Assembly (NCBI GenBank): GCA_022393335.1
Contig: JAJEKB010001447.1
Coordinates: forward strand, 23,542 to 87,541
Source: Macrotrachela quadricornifera
Taxonomy: Eukaryota > Rotifera > Eurotatoria > Philodinida > Philodinidae
Length of the DNA: 64,000 nucleotides
Direction: 5' to 3'
The position numbers were made by a program, and so were the translations under genes. Positions 25,603 to 37,052 of this stretch are shown one piece after another. The notes below the pieces were generated by a model. The model made no database searches, was not told the DNA's origin, and saw only the letters and a list, made by a program, of their open reading frames with translations. The stretch's first letter is position 1. Each line of letters begins with the position of its first letter.

Positions 25603-26582
25603 TCAGTACAATTACAGTGACAATATTTGTTTTTATATATATATATATACATATACTCATCTGTGTTCTTTTTTTTTATTATTGTACATTCCATATTTGA
25701 ATATGACAGTTTTAGTGATCTCTTTTTTTTTTTATATGTTTTACTTATTCATTTATATGTAAATATATTTGGAATATTGTGAATTAGTTTTTATAAAAGC
25801 AAATTTTTTCATTTAATTCGTATTAAGATTGAATAAATCTATATAATTATAAAAAATAAACTTCCGATTAGATCTATTTAAGAATGTTAATTATTTCATA
25901 AGACAAATTATTTAATTATTTTCCTTTTTTAAAAAAAAAAAAAAGAACTAAAAGATTCTAATACTAATATAATCGTCATGGTAACGCACATGTTGATTTA
26001 ATAATTAAAAAAACAAGGTATTTTTTTTTTAAAAATTCTGATCTTATCCGATCAAAAATTATATTTTCTATTTGAAAGAGAACTAAAGAATTGTTTAAGT
26101 AACCGTAAAATTTAATCTTATTACTTATTTTATTAAAAAACAAAAAGTATCGATTGTTTATGGAATTGAATTAATCGTAGATTTTATCTAAAGTATTGTT
26201 TTTAAGAAAAAAAAAACGAGCTTATTTTGTTTTTTTATTCTTGAATCTCATTAATAATATGATAAACAAAATGTTAACGGAAGAAGACAAGGTAAGAAGT
26301 AAAAAAAAAAAAAAAATTTTATTTTATTTTATTTCCAGTTGTTGATTAAAAAGGATTGGCTGAGAAAAAAAAAACGAAGAATCAGATCTTCTTTTCTATT
26401 TTTTCTCTCTCTCTTCTACTTCTAATGAAAAGAAAAAAAAAACTAAAAGTTGATGATTAACGATTATTATCTTTAGTAGACAAGATGAAATATATCATTA
26501 ATTGCTCTGACAGAATTTATTCAACTGTTAAAATAAAAGAAAGAATAAAATTTTCTTATATTTTAATGTTGAATATTTTGTT
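25603..26582. other. Intergenic, homopolymer-rich
   Basis: Contains TA and poly-T/poly-A runs and no gene. A short ATG frame at 26261-26290 (MINKMLTEEDK, then GTAAGA) could be a 5' exon of the next gene, but no matching acceptor was found with confidence. Confidence 0.45.
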
Positions 26583-27672
26583 ATGATATCAAATAGTGTA
26601 TCTGTCGATAAACCATTAGAACTTATTCAAAAAACATATAATTTACAAACAACAAATAATCATGAAAATTCATCTCAACCTCGTTCATCTATTGCAAAAA
26701 TATCTTCTCATCAACCATCAAGAAAAACATCTGTTCATGATATACATCAAGTCACTAGAGATCATCTTAATAAGGTTAATTTAAAAAAATAAAAAAAAAA
26801 AAACGAGAAATACTTTTCTTTTTTCTTTTTGTTTTAAAGATATTAGCAGATATACGAGATAATCTATCTCGTTTAAAATATTTATTAGAAACAATGACAT
26901 CTGTTTCAATGGTTCGAGATGATTTTTTTAAATTAAAACGTCATTTATTTAATCAAATTGATGAATTTATTCAAAAATTAGCAAATGAATCAGGAGGAAA
27001 AAGGTATTTATTTAATTTAATTAATTAATTAAATTATTAAATTAATTAGAGGATCAATTATATCGAAATTAAATACTTCAAATATAACTACACATCATCC
27101 ACAACTTCTTGTTTATTTTATTGAATTTTTTCGTAGTGAACTTATTAAAGCACAATATTTATTTAATTCATTAACATTATCAGGTTCAATTGGTGTAGGT
27201 ACATTAGATACTATACCTGTTAAATCATTTTTTAATCCATATATTGATCAAATTCAAGAAAAAAATGAAGATTTAATTGAAATAAATAAGTAATTAATTA
27301 TTTTTTTAAGAAAATAAATATATCTAATTATTGTTTTTATATACAATAGTGATATATCCAATTTAGAAGAACATGCATATATGTTAACTCAACGTTATTA
27401 TAGTCAAATACCAGATTGGCATGGATTAGGTTTGAATATTTTCTTTTTTCTGTTTTTTTTTTGTATTTAATTATTCTATTAAATTAGATGATACATCAGG
27501 AAAATTAATGAATATGGATGGAATAGATATGCAACGTTTTCAATTAATACCATTAACTCAAAAATTATCAATAACATCATCAACAGGATCAATTGAAAAT
27601 ACAAGTTTTTGTGCTCGTCTTTATCAAAAATGTCAAATAATTTGTTGTATGTGTAGACCGAATTATTTATAA
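26583..27672 (+). CDS. Unrecognised intracellular helical protein
   Basis: Five exons read in a continuous frame: 26583-26774, 26840-27003, 27050-27289, 27350-27429 and 27488-27672, giving 286 residues. The introns are 46-65 bp with clean GT/AG ends. The N-terminal 60 residues are polar and probably disordered. The middle is helical (for example LSRLKYLLETMTSVSMVRDD, and QLLVYFIEFFRSELIKAQ). A cysteine-rich C-terminus (CQIICCMCRPNYL) could be S-acylated. There is no signal peptide and no domain I can name. It is convergent with the next gene, whose stop lies 582 bp away. An upstream exon is possible. Confidence 0.65.
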
Positions 27673-28253
27673 AAACAAAACAAACTTAAAATATATTTTA
27701 TCAATATTAATTTGTTAATGCAGGCAGATTTTCTATTTAAATAATATATATATTTGTATTCTTTCGTTTTCTTTTTTAAATTAATTATAAATATTGCGTT
27801 TATTTTAATGAGAAGAAATATATCTTTCAGATAAGATTTAAATTTTCTTTTCTTTTTTTTTCTTCATTTACAAATAAAATGAAAGATAAGTAGATTTCTA
27901 ACAGATGAAATATAAAACCAAAAGCAAAATTTATCTCTTTGAAAAATAATATCAATTATATAATAAGAATGACATAGTTGTCAACGATTTTTATTACAAA
28001 TGACAGTTCATCAGGCTATCAAATTAAGCAATTAGACTTTTCATTACTATATAAATGAATCATATTAAAGGAAGTTCTATTGAAATTTTTAGTTCATATA
28101 TCCTTACTAAAATTCTATTATTTTTTGATAAGAATAATTAGTTTATCATTAGTATAATGAAGTTCATTTTTCTAAGAAAACAAAATAGAATATGAATTGA
28201 TAATTATTTGACAATAATGAAATTTACAGAGAAAATGAAATATAAAGTTTTTT

Positions 28254-29817
28254 TTATTCAAGTTTATATATTTGTAAAACCGATGGTTTTTCCGTTCTAA
28301 TAGCCATATATGACATATCAGGTGTAACACAAATATTTCGAATATTTTTTATTTTTGTTTCTTTAATTAAACGTGTTTTTCCTTGTTGATCAACAATCCA
28401 AAGTTTATTTGTAAACCAATTAACAAATAACCATCGTTGATCTTGTAGTGGTATAAGCATTGAAAAAAATTTATGTTGATTTTCTCCAGCATCCATAGCA
28501 ACACCACGTCGAACACGTACCATATCACGTGACATTAAATCTAATCTCCATTTTAAATCATCTGTTTGCATTATTGATAAACAAATATGTTCATTATCAC
28601 ATCTAACATCACGTATACCAATATCTTTTGTTTCACAACATTCATTTTTTGAATATCTTTTTTGTAATATCCATTCTGATGTTGGTGATACACGATATTG
28701 ATCTATATGAATACCTTTATGATAATTTATATATAAATCACGATCAAATGGTGATAATGATGCTAATACATGTGAACGATCTAATGGTTTTATTGATTCA
28801 ACTTTAACAGGATTTGTTGAAGAACATTTCATTGGATCATATAAATATACAGAATGTATTGTTAATATTATAAATAATGATATTGATGACATCCAACATA
28901 TATCAACCAATATACCTTTAAAATAAAAGAATTATTTCGCTTATGATATAGTATGTTAGAAAAAGAAAAATGGAAAAATTTGAAATAAACAAACCATAAT
29001 CATTATCATTCCAAATAAATTCATGAACTTTTTTATTTAAATCATATAAAATTAATTTTTTATTATCATGAAGAAGTATATGTTTATTTGAAAAAGCTAA
29101 TGTTGAGGAATTTGTATCTAATGTATAAATTTTTAATGGTTGAGGATTTGATGCAAATATATCAATAATATCAATTGAATTAATTTTTTTCTTTTTATTA
29201 ACTAAAATATTTTCTTCTTTTTTATTTTCATCATCACTTAAATCATCTAATGGATCTTTTTCACCATCAGTTAAACGTGCAGCTAATGCCATTTTTGCAA
29301 TACGTATTGGTACAGAAAAATGTTTTAAATCAGGCAATTGAACATTTATCCATGGATGTTCATGTAAAATTTCATATTCAGATTTAAATTCATTTAAAAT
29401 TTTTTGTATTTGTTGTGGTGTTTTTGTATCATCAGATGGTTCATTAATTATTTTATTTATTTTTGGTATAATACGATTTTTAAGTTGTCCAATTATTTTC
29501 TGTTTATATTTATCTAAATCAGGTTGAACTTCTTCAGTAAAAATTTTATTTAAATCAATTAAACGTTGATTAAATATTTGTCCAAGATGATTAAGTGCTG
29601 CTGAATGCCATACTTCTAAATCTTGTTGACACTTTATATGTATTTGTGCTAATGAAAATTTTTCTAAAGTATTTAATTGGTCATTTGCTATTTCAGATAA
29701 TGTATAAATTGAATCAGATAATAATTGAGATGAACAAACATGTTCAGCATCTGATTTTGCTAAACATTGGGAACAATATTTGGAATTATTTTCTTTATTT
29801 TTTATATCAAACGACAT
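28254..29817 (-). CDS. Coiled-coil plus beta-propeller-like protein, unrecognised family
   Basis: Two exons, 29817-28995 and 28915-28254, joined at phase 1 over a 79-bp intron, give 494 residues. The N-terminus has a small cysteine cluster (YCSQCLAKSDAEHVC) resembling a reduced B-box, then a long helical region of about 120 residues, then an acidic linker (DPLDDLSDDE). The C-terminal half (from about residue 230) has repeated beta-strand text ending in W or Y plus D/N turns, such as LILYDLNKKVHEFIW, SVYLYDPMK and KLWIVDQQGKTRLI. This suggests a WD40- or NHL-like propeller. TRIM-like architecture without a RING is a reasonable guess. Partner and role are unknown. Confidence 0.7.
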
Positions 29818-30487
29818 TATTTATTTTATTACAAAAAAAATGAATGATATAAAATTACCGCTTTAGACAAAGAATATTTTCTTATCCAATCATAATCAAT
29901 TAATATTGAACAATATGCATTAATGTGTATATCACGATACTAACGACAGTCGTCAATATACTTCACTTTTAATTATTAAAAATCTTTAATGGTAATTACG
30001 TAAAAAAATGAATTGAAAATATATAGAACAAGGACGGTTTAACTTTTTAAGAACTTGTCAAATATTATCAAAATAGACTTCTTTAAAATAAAATATTAAT
30101 AAAACAAACGAATACTCACAAATCAATTTGTAATAGTCAAAGAAAATAATGAGTGTCTTAGTATTTTGAGATTTCTTCTTTATTGTCCCTGTCATTAAAA
30201 ACCTTTTTTTATTTTATAAAAAGATAGCGCCGAAGTTTCTCTACAAAACCACATATAACAAGATCATAAAACTGTTGCAGATATATTCGAAAAAAATTGA
30301 AAAATAAAGATGCCCAAAAAGTTGTACTTTGTAACCAGTTAAACATAATAGATGGGCCGGCTTGCAACTAATATTTTTATTACTTCACCCTATTTAGTAA
30401 CAAAATATACCAAAAGATGCAGCGTGAAAAGCTCTATAATTTACATAAGACAGCTTGTTTTATAGTTGCCCTTTTTGTTTCTAAAAT

Positions 30488-33005
30488 CAGGGGTCGCAGT
30501 GGTCCTGATTTCCTGATTTTTTCCTGACTTTTTAAAATCGTCCTGATACGTCCTGATTTTGGCAAAAAATCCTGATTTTCCTGATCTTTGTCACTTTTCG
30601 AAACTTAGTCATTCTCCTTGAATATTTCAGTTTAGTCTAGATAGAGGCGTTCAGAAACTTCATTTTGAATCGATGATGACTTTGATTTTTCAATGATCGC
30701 GTTGGTTGTCATGTTTGTTAAGTAGACATACTCTTTATGAACTAAAAAGTGCCAGTAAATACACGAGAAAAAGTAATCTTTTTACTACAAGATTAGGTGA
30801 CATCATTAAACAAGGAAAAAAATAGAATCAACAAATACAGCATGATCACGTTATTTTTGATAGTTTTGTTCACTTTACTGTATCTGTACAAAGCCTTAGA
30901 AGTTTTCCCTTTTGATATAGTTGGATAGAGCATCGATTACTCTATTGAACTATGTAGTTTTTATTTTGTTTAATTTAAAGCTTGTCCAAAAATTCGATAT
31001 ATTTAGAAAAGCAGTCATCATCAATTTTTTGCATCCAGCAATTTTCACACCATTTCTCAAGTGATTTTTTCGATGATTGCTTTTTACTGAGACACTGAAA
31101 CTTTTTATTTTTATATAGAATAATAGGCTGTTCGTTCGTCCACCGAACTATGTATTTTTCATTGGGCTTATGCTTTATCTGCAACATAAACTTCGTGACT
31201 TTTCTGAGAAATGTGCTTTTTTCCATATATGATTCTGAGTTTTCTTCAAAGAAATTTTCGTTGTTTAAGCATCTAAACTTTTTTCTTTGATATATAGCTA
31301 GAAAGAGCGTTGATTCTTCTACCGATTTCTATAATTTTAATTGGACTTACGTTCACTTTTACAGATGAATTTTTGTGAAAAGTATTATAAACTTGATTTT
31401 TTGTAAGTGCAAAAGTGGACCAAGTTTGAACAGTAAAATTCAGTTTTCTACCCAATTGCGAATTAGTTTCGTTTAATATTTTTTCCACGAAGAAGTGTGA
31501 TGGATCTCTTCCATCTAAAGCAATTTTCATCATTAATGCGTTTAGTCGAACCGAAATATGAAAGTGCAAAAGTTTTATTCCAGGGCTTCTCGGAATTTAT
31601 CAAATTTTTGAACAAGGTGCAAATAAATAAAATAAAAAACATATAGCTCGATAGAGTAATCGATGCTCTATCCAACTATATCAAAAGGGGAAACTTTTGA
31701 GGTTTTGTATAGATACAGTAAAGTGAACAAAACTATCAAAAATAACATGATCATGCTGTACATGTTAGGTGTAGAAGCTGATAATCTGTTGAATCATCAG
31801 CTCTCCTTGTTGAATGACTATTAAAGATTCTCAGTAAATCTTCAGGTTCTGTTGTGTTATGAGTATCTTTTCGCCGAACCAAAGCTGAAGATCTGCCGAG
31901 ATTCGTTGATGGTCATCCAACAAAGAGAGTCAATAGTTCATCGGACAAATTTTAACTGAGTCAAAATCACTAATTCGATAGATTTTGTGACAGATTCAGA
32001 AACAACTTCATAATAATGTCAAATAGAAATTTTCTAAAATTGAAACAGATGTTAGCGATCTACATTTCAAAATGAAGCTCTTTCTCTATTATTTCTTCAC
32101 ATAATTTACGCATTCTCATCACTATTCTCCATGTCTGAAAAGTAGCACAAAGTTTTGACGCCGATTGTATCGTACATATATATACATCCTCATTCTCACA
32201 TATACAATTAATGCTACCCAGGCATGCAAGTAACGAAGAAGTCAACGTTTTTACATTAAAACAAATTTTAATGCGTTAAAGAAAATACGAAAAAGATCAA
32301 GTTTCAAAACATAAACTTTCACCAACATGGTTTTTTCCCATAAAAAAAAGATTGTTTTACACGTTAAAATGTTCCCTTTTTACACATAAAAACGTCGAAT
32401 TTTTCGTTACTTGTCTGATTTGGTAGTGTACGCTCGGTCAAAAAAAGCTAGACTGATAATTGTTTAAAATATAGTAGAAGTATTGCCAAAATCGCTAGCA
32501 GTAGCTTCGAGACACCTCTGAAGTGGAATGGGACACTAATTTTTAATTTCTTTACCTTCACCAGTAGTGTTTTTTTCAAATGATTTGCAGAAACTTTGCA
32601 AGATGATACCATCTTGCATATTGGTGGTTTTATAGCAAAAGCAGGACCATAGAATGACATTTATAGTTTTAACCAATGAAATACACGTTTTTGAAAGTTA
32701 GAGAAACTTTTCAAATAGTTCGGCTCTGCTCGATATCGATTTTGTCGGTTTTACGCTGTTCTACTGAGTCAGTTTCAGCTGTGCATTTATTTAAAAAAGG
32801 AAAAGTGATTACTAACAGAACTTGAATGAAACAGAAAATGAATTTCATTTGACATTTCGTAACTCCTACTGCGAAATGATGTGGATTTTCGATTAATGGT
32901 GCTCATGTTTTGGGAATCCTGATTTATTGATTCAAATCCTGATTTTTTCCTTGAAAATTCCTGTCCTGATTCCTGATTTTGTATGCTAGGCCGCTGCGAC
33001 CCCTG
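30488..33005. mobile_element. hAT-like non-autonomous transposon (2.5 kb)
   Basis: The ends are CAGGGGTCGCAGTGG and the reverse complement of CAGGGGTCGCAGCGG, a 15-bp inverted repeat with one mismatch and the CAGGGGTC start common in hAT elements. TAAAAT abuts both ends (30482-30487 and 33006-33011). hAT normally makes an 8-bp duplication, so only 6 of 8 are seen. Both subterminal regions are full of CCTGATT repeats. No hAT transposase is visible, so the copy would need help in trans. It carries a further element at 30838-31758. Confidence 0.75.
30838..31758. mobile_element. Inner TA-flanked element with about 120-bp inverted repeats (Tc1/mariner-like ends)
   Basis: The arms at 30838-30958 and about 31640-31758 are nearly identical in inverse orientation, from CAGCATGATCA through TTGATAGTTTTGTTCACTTT to GGATAGAGCATCGATTACTC. 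TA flanks both ends, as expected for a TA target duplication. A weaker third copy of the arm's inner part lies near 31270-31320. Inside are two minus-strand frames (31226-30975, 83 aa; 31569-31273, 98 aa) without recognisable transposase motifs. They may be remnants. It is the youngest layer of the nest by position. Confidence 0.75.
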
Positions 33006-33418
33006 TAAAATGGATAAAAGTTTGAGTGATAAAATTTCTACCGCACGATGATGATATATTCTTTTGTTATAAAGTGAATTCGGTTTTTTAATTTTCCTTT
33101 TTCATTATTCGTTTTTTGTAAATTGTAGAGCTTTTCACGCTGCATCTTTTGGTAAATTTTTTTTCCGAATAGGGTGAAGTAAATGATGAAAAAATGAGAT
33201 AAAAAATAGAGTCTGTTATTATGTTCAACCAATTAGAAATTACAACTTTTTATACATCTTTATTTTTCAATTTTTTTCGAATATATCTGCAACAGTTTTA
33301 TGATCTTGTTACACGTGGTTTCGTAGAGAATTTTCAGCGCTATCCTTTTATAAAAAAGATTTTCAACGACGAGAGCAATAAAGGAGAAATCTCTAAAAAA
33401 TTAAGACACCCATTATTT

Positions 33419-34109
33419 TATTGCGAAGGTTTTTGAATCTTTCATGTAATAATAATTTCCAAACATGCTCGTTGAATTCCTTAAGTACGGATGAAACGTC
33501 GTATGATGTTTTGAATATTTTGTCTTGTCTTCTCGACTCCTATCTTGATTGTACGACCTTTTTTGTCTAATAATACGTGCCAGAGAAAACATGTGAATTG
33601 TGGATGTTTGGAATGACCAAATATATCAGCCATTCTAGCAAATGAAATGACACCAGATAATCATATTCTGAATTCATTTATACTTTTGCTTTCGATTATA
33701 TTATCTCACACTCATCTTCAATCTTTAAAAAAAAAATCAAAAATGTATGTATGTGAGAGCAATATTCAATCGTAAAACACATCATTTGAATAGAACAGCA
33801 TTTACTATTACCACATGCTTACATTCCACTTCATCTCTTTTTACTTTTCTTTCTTTTTTTCTGACGTCTTTTTTCTTCTATTCCTAAAGAAACATAGTCA
33901 ATGACGCTTAGTGTCTAGAACAAAAACAACGAAGAAAATGGCAGAAAGAAAAGCTTTGAAAAAAGAAGATGAAAAAAACAAAAGGAAAAAAAAGAAAAGA
34001 AGCACAGTGAGACGGCAATATATTATATTTTCGATCAGTGCGGTACCGTAAGACAATCAACATGCTTCTATTTCTTGAAAACTAAAACGTTATCATACAA
34101 TTAATTGAA
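33419..34109. other. Upstream region of the ART-TPR gene
   Basis: No gene. The last 300 bases are purine/pyrimidine-rich (CTTTTTTCT and AAAGAAAAA tracts). They likely hold the promoter and 5' UTR of the gene starting at 34110, but no defined element is visible. Confidence 0.4.
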
Positions 34110-37052
34110 ATGGAAATTAAGAATTTAACGTCTAACGACAAAGTTTCATCATCCAACTCATCGAGTGCTGTTGACACTCAGCCGCACAAGATAACATTCT
34201 CTTATTCTGAAGTAATACCATACACGAATCACGTTCGTATTAAAAAGAATCGAGAAAACAAAAATATCTCACCAAATTATTCATCGATTCCCATAGTCAA
34301 AGATCATATTCTCGTTTGGTTGTATTCAAACACTGATAAGTTTAATGAAGTGCATCAAAATGTCATTATAAATCTTCAGCAAATCATTGATTCTATCAGT
34401 ACATTTACCAATGTCAATGAATGCATTAATTTTGTTACTGAACGTAAAAGCAAAAAAGTATTTATGATTGTATCGAATGACTTAGGCCAACAGATCATAC
34501 ATCGACTTCAAAATATTTCTCAGCTGGAATCCATTTATGTGTTTTGTGATGACTCACCGAATCATGAATCATGGACTCAACAATGTAATAAAGTTAAAGG
34601 TGTATTTACTGATGTCAAATATATCTGTGAATCACTTAAAACCGAAATTCGACGTTATGAAAATTATTTGTTGACGATCAGTAGTCTTTCTTGGACTGAC
34701 ACTCCACTTCTAGATTTAAACGAACTCGATCAATCATTCATGTATTCGCAACTACTAAAAGAAATTCTTCTTGAAATGGAAGATGACGATAGGAATATGG
34801 AAATGGAAGGACTGGTTGCACTCCTCCGCGATCAATATGTTAATAACAACATCGAATTGAGATCGATTAATGAGTTCGAACGAGACTATAACTGTCATTC
34901 AGCAATCAAGTGGTATACAGAAAAGTACTATATCTATTCAATCTTGAATCAGGCATTAAGAACTCAGAACATCAACATTATTATCATGATGGGATTCTTC
35001 ATTAGAGATCTTCATCGACAGATCGAACACTTACATTTGAAAATAGTGAATCCAGTACTAATGACTGTCTATCGAGGGCAAGGAATGTTGAGTAGCGACT
35101 TCGACAAAATAAAAAATAACAAAGGTGGTCTATTATCTTTCAACAATTTCTTGTCTACAAGTATCGATCGAAAGGTATCCTTCATGTTCGCAGAAAGTAA
35201 TGCACAACAAGTGGATATTATAGGAATTATTTTTGAAATAGAAATCGATCCCTCAATCTCATATGTATCGTTCGCCGCATTGGATAATGTCAGTCACTTT
35301 GACTCGGAAAAAGAGATACTCTTCTCGATGAATACCATCTTTCGAATTGGTGACATGGAAAAACTTCAAGATCGGCTATGGAATGTAAAGTTGACGTTAA
35401 CAAATAACAGTGATGAACAACTGAAACGCGTTACCGACTCGCTTCGAAAGGAGATTGGAGGAGGAAATGGATGGCATCAATTAGGGCATTTGTTGATCAT
35501 GTTGGATGAGATCGACAAAGCGGAAGATATATATACACGATTACTCGATGTAACGCCCATTAATCAATGGAAAGCTTGTGCAGCACTACACAATCAACTT
35601 GGAACCATCAATCTCATGAAAGATAATTATCCGAAGGCTTTGTCATTTTTTCAAAGGACATGTAACATCGAAGAAAAATATCTTCCTTCAAATCGTTTAG
35701 ATCTTGCTATTACGTATAACAACATTGCTGAAACTTACCATTCGATGATAAACTATTCGGTGGCACTTTCTTTTCATGAAAAAGCACTTGAAATTCGACA
35801 AGAATGCCTCCCTTCCAATGATCCATTGTTAGCTGTCACTCACAGTAACATTGCTGGAGTCTATCTGTCAATGGGACAATACCAAAAAGCGCGATTCTCC
35901 TATCAAAAAGCACTTGAAATTGGAGAAATATGTTTTGCTTCCAAGCATCCCCATTTAGCTACTATCTATGACAATCTAGCCTTAGTGCATACAATGATGG
36001 GTGAATATTCTATAGCGCTCTCTTTTTACCAGAAATCATGTTTAGTCAACCAAAAAGCTCTCCCTTCTAATCATACGTTACTGCTCACGACACACAGTAA
36101 CATAGCTTCAGCACATGGTCCAATGGGAAACTATTCGATCGCGCTTTCAATTTATGAAAAGATACTCAACGTTCAACAAAAATCTCGCACTCCGAACCAA
36201 TCAATGTTGGCTATAATCTATAACAACATCGGTCTCGTAAATATGGAAATGGGTAAATATTCAAAAGCATTCTCATATTACGAAAAAGCCCTAAAAATCC
36301 AAGAAAAATCTACTTCTCATAATAATCCAAATCTGGTCACTACCTATAACAATATTGGACAATGGTACCGAGAAAAAAAACATTTCACTGAAGCACGTTC
36401 ATACTATGAGAAGGCGCTCAAAATCGAAGAAAACTATCTTCCCTCTGAGCATTCAAATTTAGCCACGACGTATAATAACCTTGGTGGAGTATATCTGGAG
36501 ATGAATGACCATGCGAATGCATTTTCGTTTTTTCAAAAAGCACTCAAAATACGAGAAAAATGCCTTCCAGCTAACCACGAGTCATTGGCTACCAGTTACA
36601 ACAACATCGGAATATGTTATGAAAAAAGGAAAGAATATTTAACTGCAATTTCGTTTTATCAAAAGGCGTTAAAGATCTATGAGGAATCTTCCCCTCCCAA
36701 TTATCGAAAGTTGGCAGATACCTACCACAACATGGGCGAAATATATTTTATGAAGAAAGATTACCTGACTGCGTTGCCATATTTCCAGAAAACACTTCAA
36801 ATCGAAGAAAAATCACTTGGCACTAATCATCCAAATTTGGGAAACACTCATCATCATATAGCATATGTACTAGAGGGTCTTCAAAAATATCAGGAAGCAT
36901 TCAATCATATAAAGAAAGCCATTGATATTGCCAATAATGCTTGCGAACCTGATGACTCTCGACTCCAGATTTTTCACGATCACTTTGATATTTTTCTACT
37001 AAAAGTTTTATTTATATTATATATAAATAAAAAAGTATTAGAGTTCGTATAG
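34110..37052 (+). CDS. Mono-ADP-ribosyltransferase fused to kinesin-light-chain-type TPR array
   Basis: A single-exon gene of 980 residues. Residues 60-210 form an alpha/beta region of unknown role (HILVWLYSNTDKF, VFMIVSNDLG). Residues about 230-450 are an R-S-E type ADP-ribosyltransferase: YRG with R322, the FLSTS motif with S349, and SEKEI with the E-x-E pair at E400 and E402. These are the expected NAD-binding and catalytic residues, so activity is plausible. Residues about 470-970 are one divergent TPR and eleven regular 42-residue TPRs of the kinesin-light-chain type (pattern TYNNIG...YEKALKI...LPSNHP.L), a protein-binding scaffold. No signal peptide is present. ART-TPR proteins are strongly expanded in bdelloid rotifers. 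The target is unknown. The lack of introns and milder AT bias contrast with neighbours, which suggests retro-copying or acquired ancestry. Confidence 0.88.
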   Translation: MEIKNLTSNDKVSSSNSSSAVDTQPHKITFSYSEVIPYTNHVRIKKNRENKNISPNYSSIPIVKDHILVWLYSNTDKFNEVHQNVIINLQQIIDSISTFTNVNECINFVTERKSKKVFMIVSNDLGQQIIHRLQNISQLESIYVFCDDSPNHESWTQQCNKVKGVFTDVKYICESLKTEIRRYENYLLTISSLSWTDTPLLDLNELDQSFMYSQLLKEILLEMEDDDRNMEMEGLVALLRDQYVNNNIELRSINEFERDYNCHSAIKWYTEKYYIYSILNQALRTQNINIIIMMGFFIRDLHRQIEHLHLKIVNPVLMTVYRGQGMLSSDFDKIKNNKGGLLSFNNFLSTSIDRKVSFMFAESNAQQVDIIGIIFEIEIDPSISYVSFAALDNVSHFDSEKEILFSMNTIFRIGDMEKLQDRLWNVKLTLTNNSDEQLKRVTDSLRKEIGGGNGWHQLGHLLIMLDEIDKAEDIYTRLLDVTPINQWKACAALHNQLGTINLMKDNYPKALSFFQRTCNIEEKYLPSNRLDLAITYNNIAETYHSMINYSVALSFHEKALEIRQECLPSNDPLLAVTHSNIAGVYLSMGQYQKARFSYQKALEIGEICFASKHPHLATIYDNLALVHTMMGEYSIALSFYQKSCLVNQKALPSNHTLLLTTHSNIASAHGPMGNYSIALSIYEKILNVQQKSRTPNQSMLAIIYNNIGLVNMEMGKYSKAFSYYEKALKIQEKSTSHNNPNLVTTYNNIGQWYREKKHFTEARSYYEKALKIEENYLPSEHSNLATTYNNLGGVYLEMNDHANAFSFFQKALKIREKCLPANHESLATSYNNIGICYEKRKEYLTAISFYQKALKIYEESSPPNYRKLADTYHNMGEIYFMKKDYLTALPYFQKTLQIEEKSLGTNHPNLGNTHHHIAYVLEGLQKYQEAFNHIKKAIDIANNACEPDDSRLQIFHDHFDIFLLKVLFILYINKKVLEFV

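Larger units (their letters stand above)
30143..33418. mobile_element. Outer element of a three-layer nest: about 320-bp inverted repeats
   Basis: The left arm (about 30143-30470) mirrors the right arm (about 33050-33418). Shared blocks include AACAAGATCATAAAACTGTT, GCAGATATATTCGAAAAAAA, TTGAAAAATAAAGATG, ACCAAAAGATGCAGCGTGAA and AAGCTCTA. The arms sit outside a hAT-like element at 30488-33005, so the outer unit was present first and was split. Removing the inner elements leaves an inverted-repeat element under 1 kb. Partial relatives of the same family lie at 40005-40690. No protein is encoded. Confidence 0.8.

Noticed and set aside
34110..37052. Bacterial contamination, suggested by the long intronless ART-TPR frame
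   Set aside because: Flanks are AT-rich animal-type DNA, codon use is still eukaryote-like, and the ART-TPR architecture is typical of rotifers.
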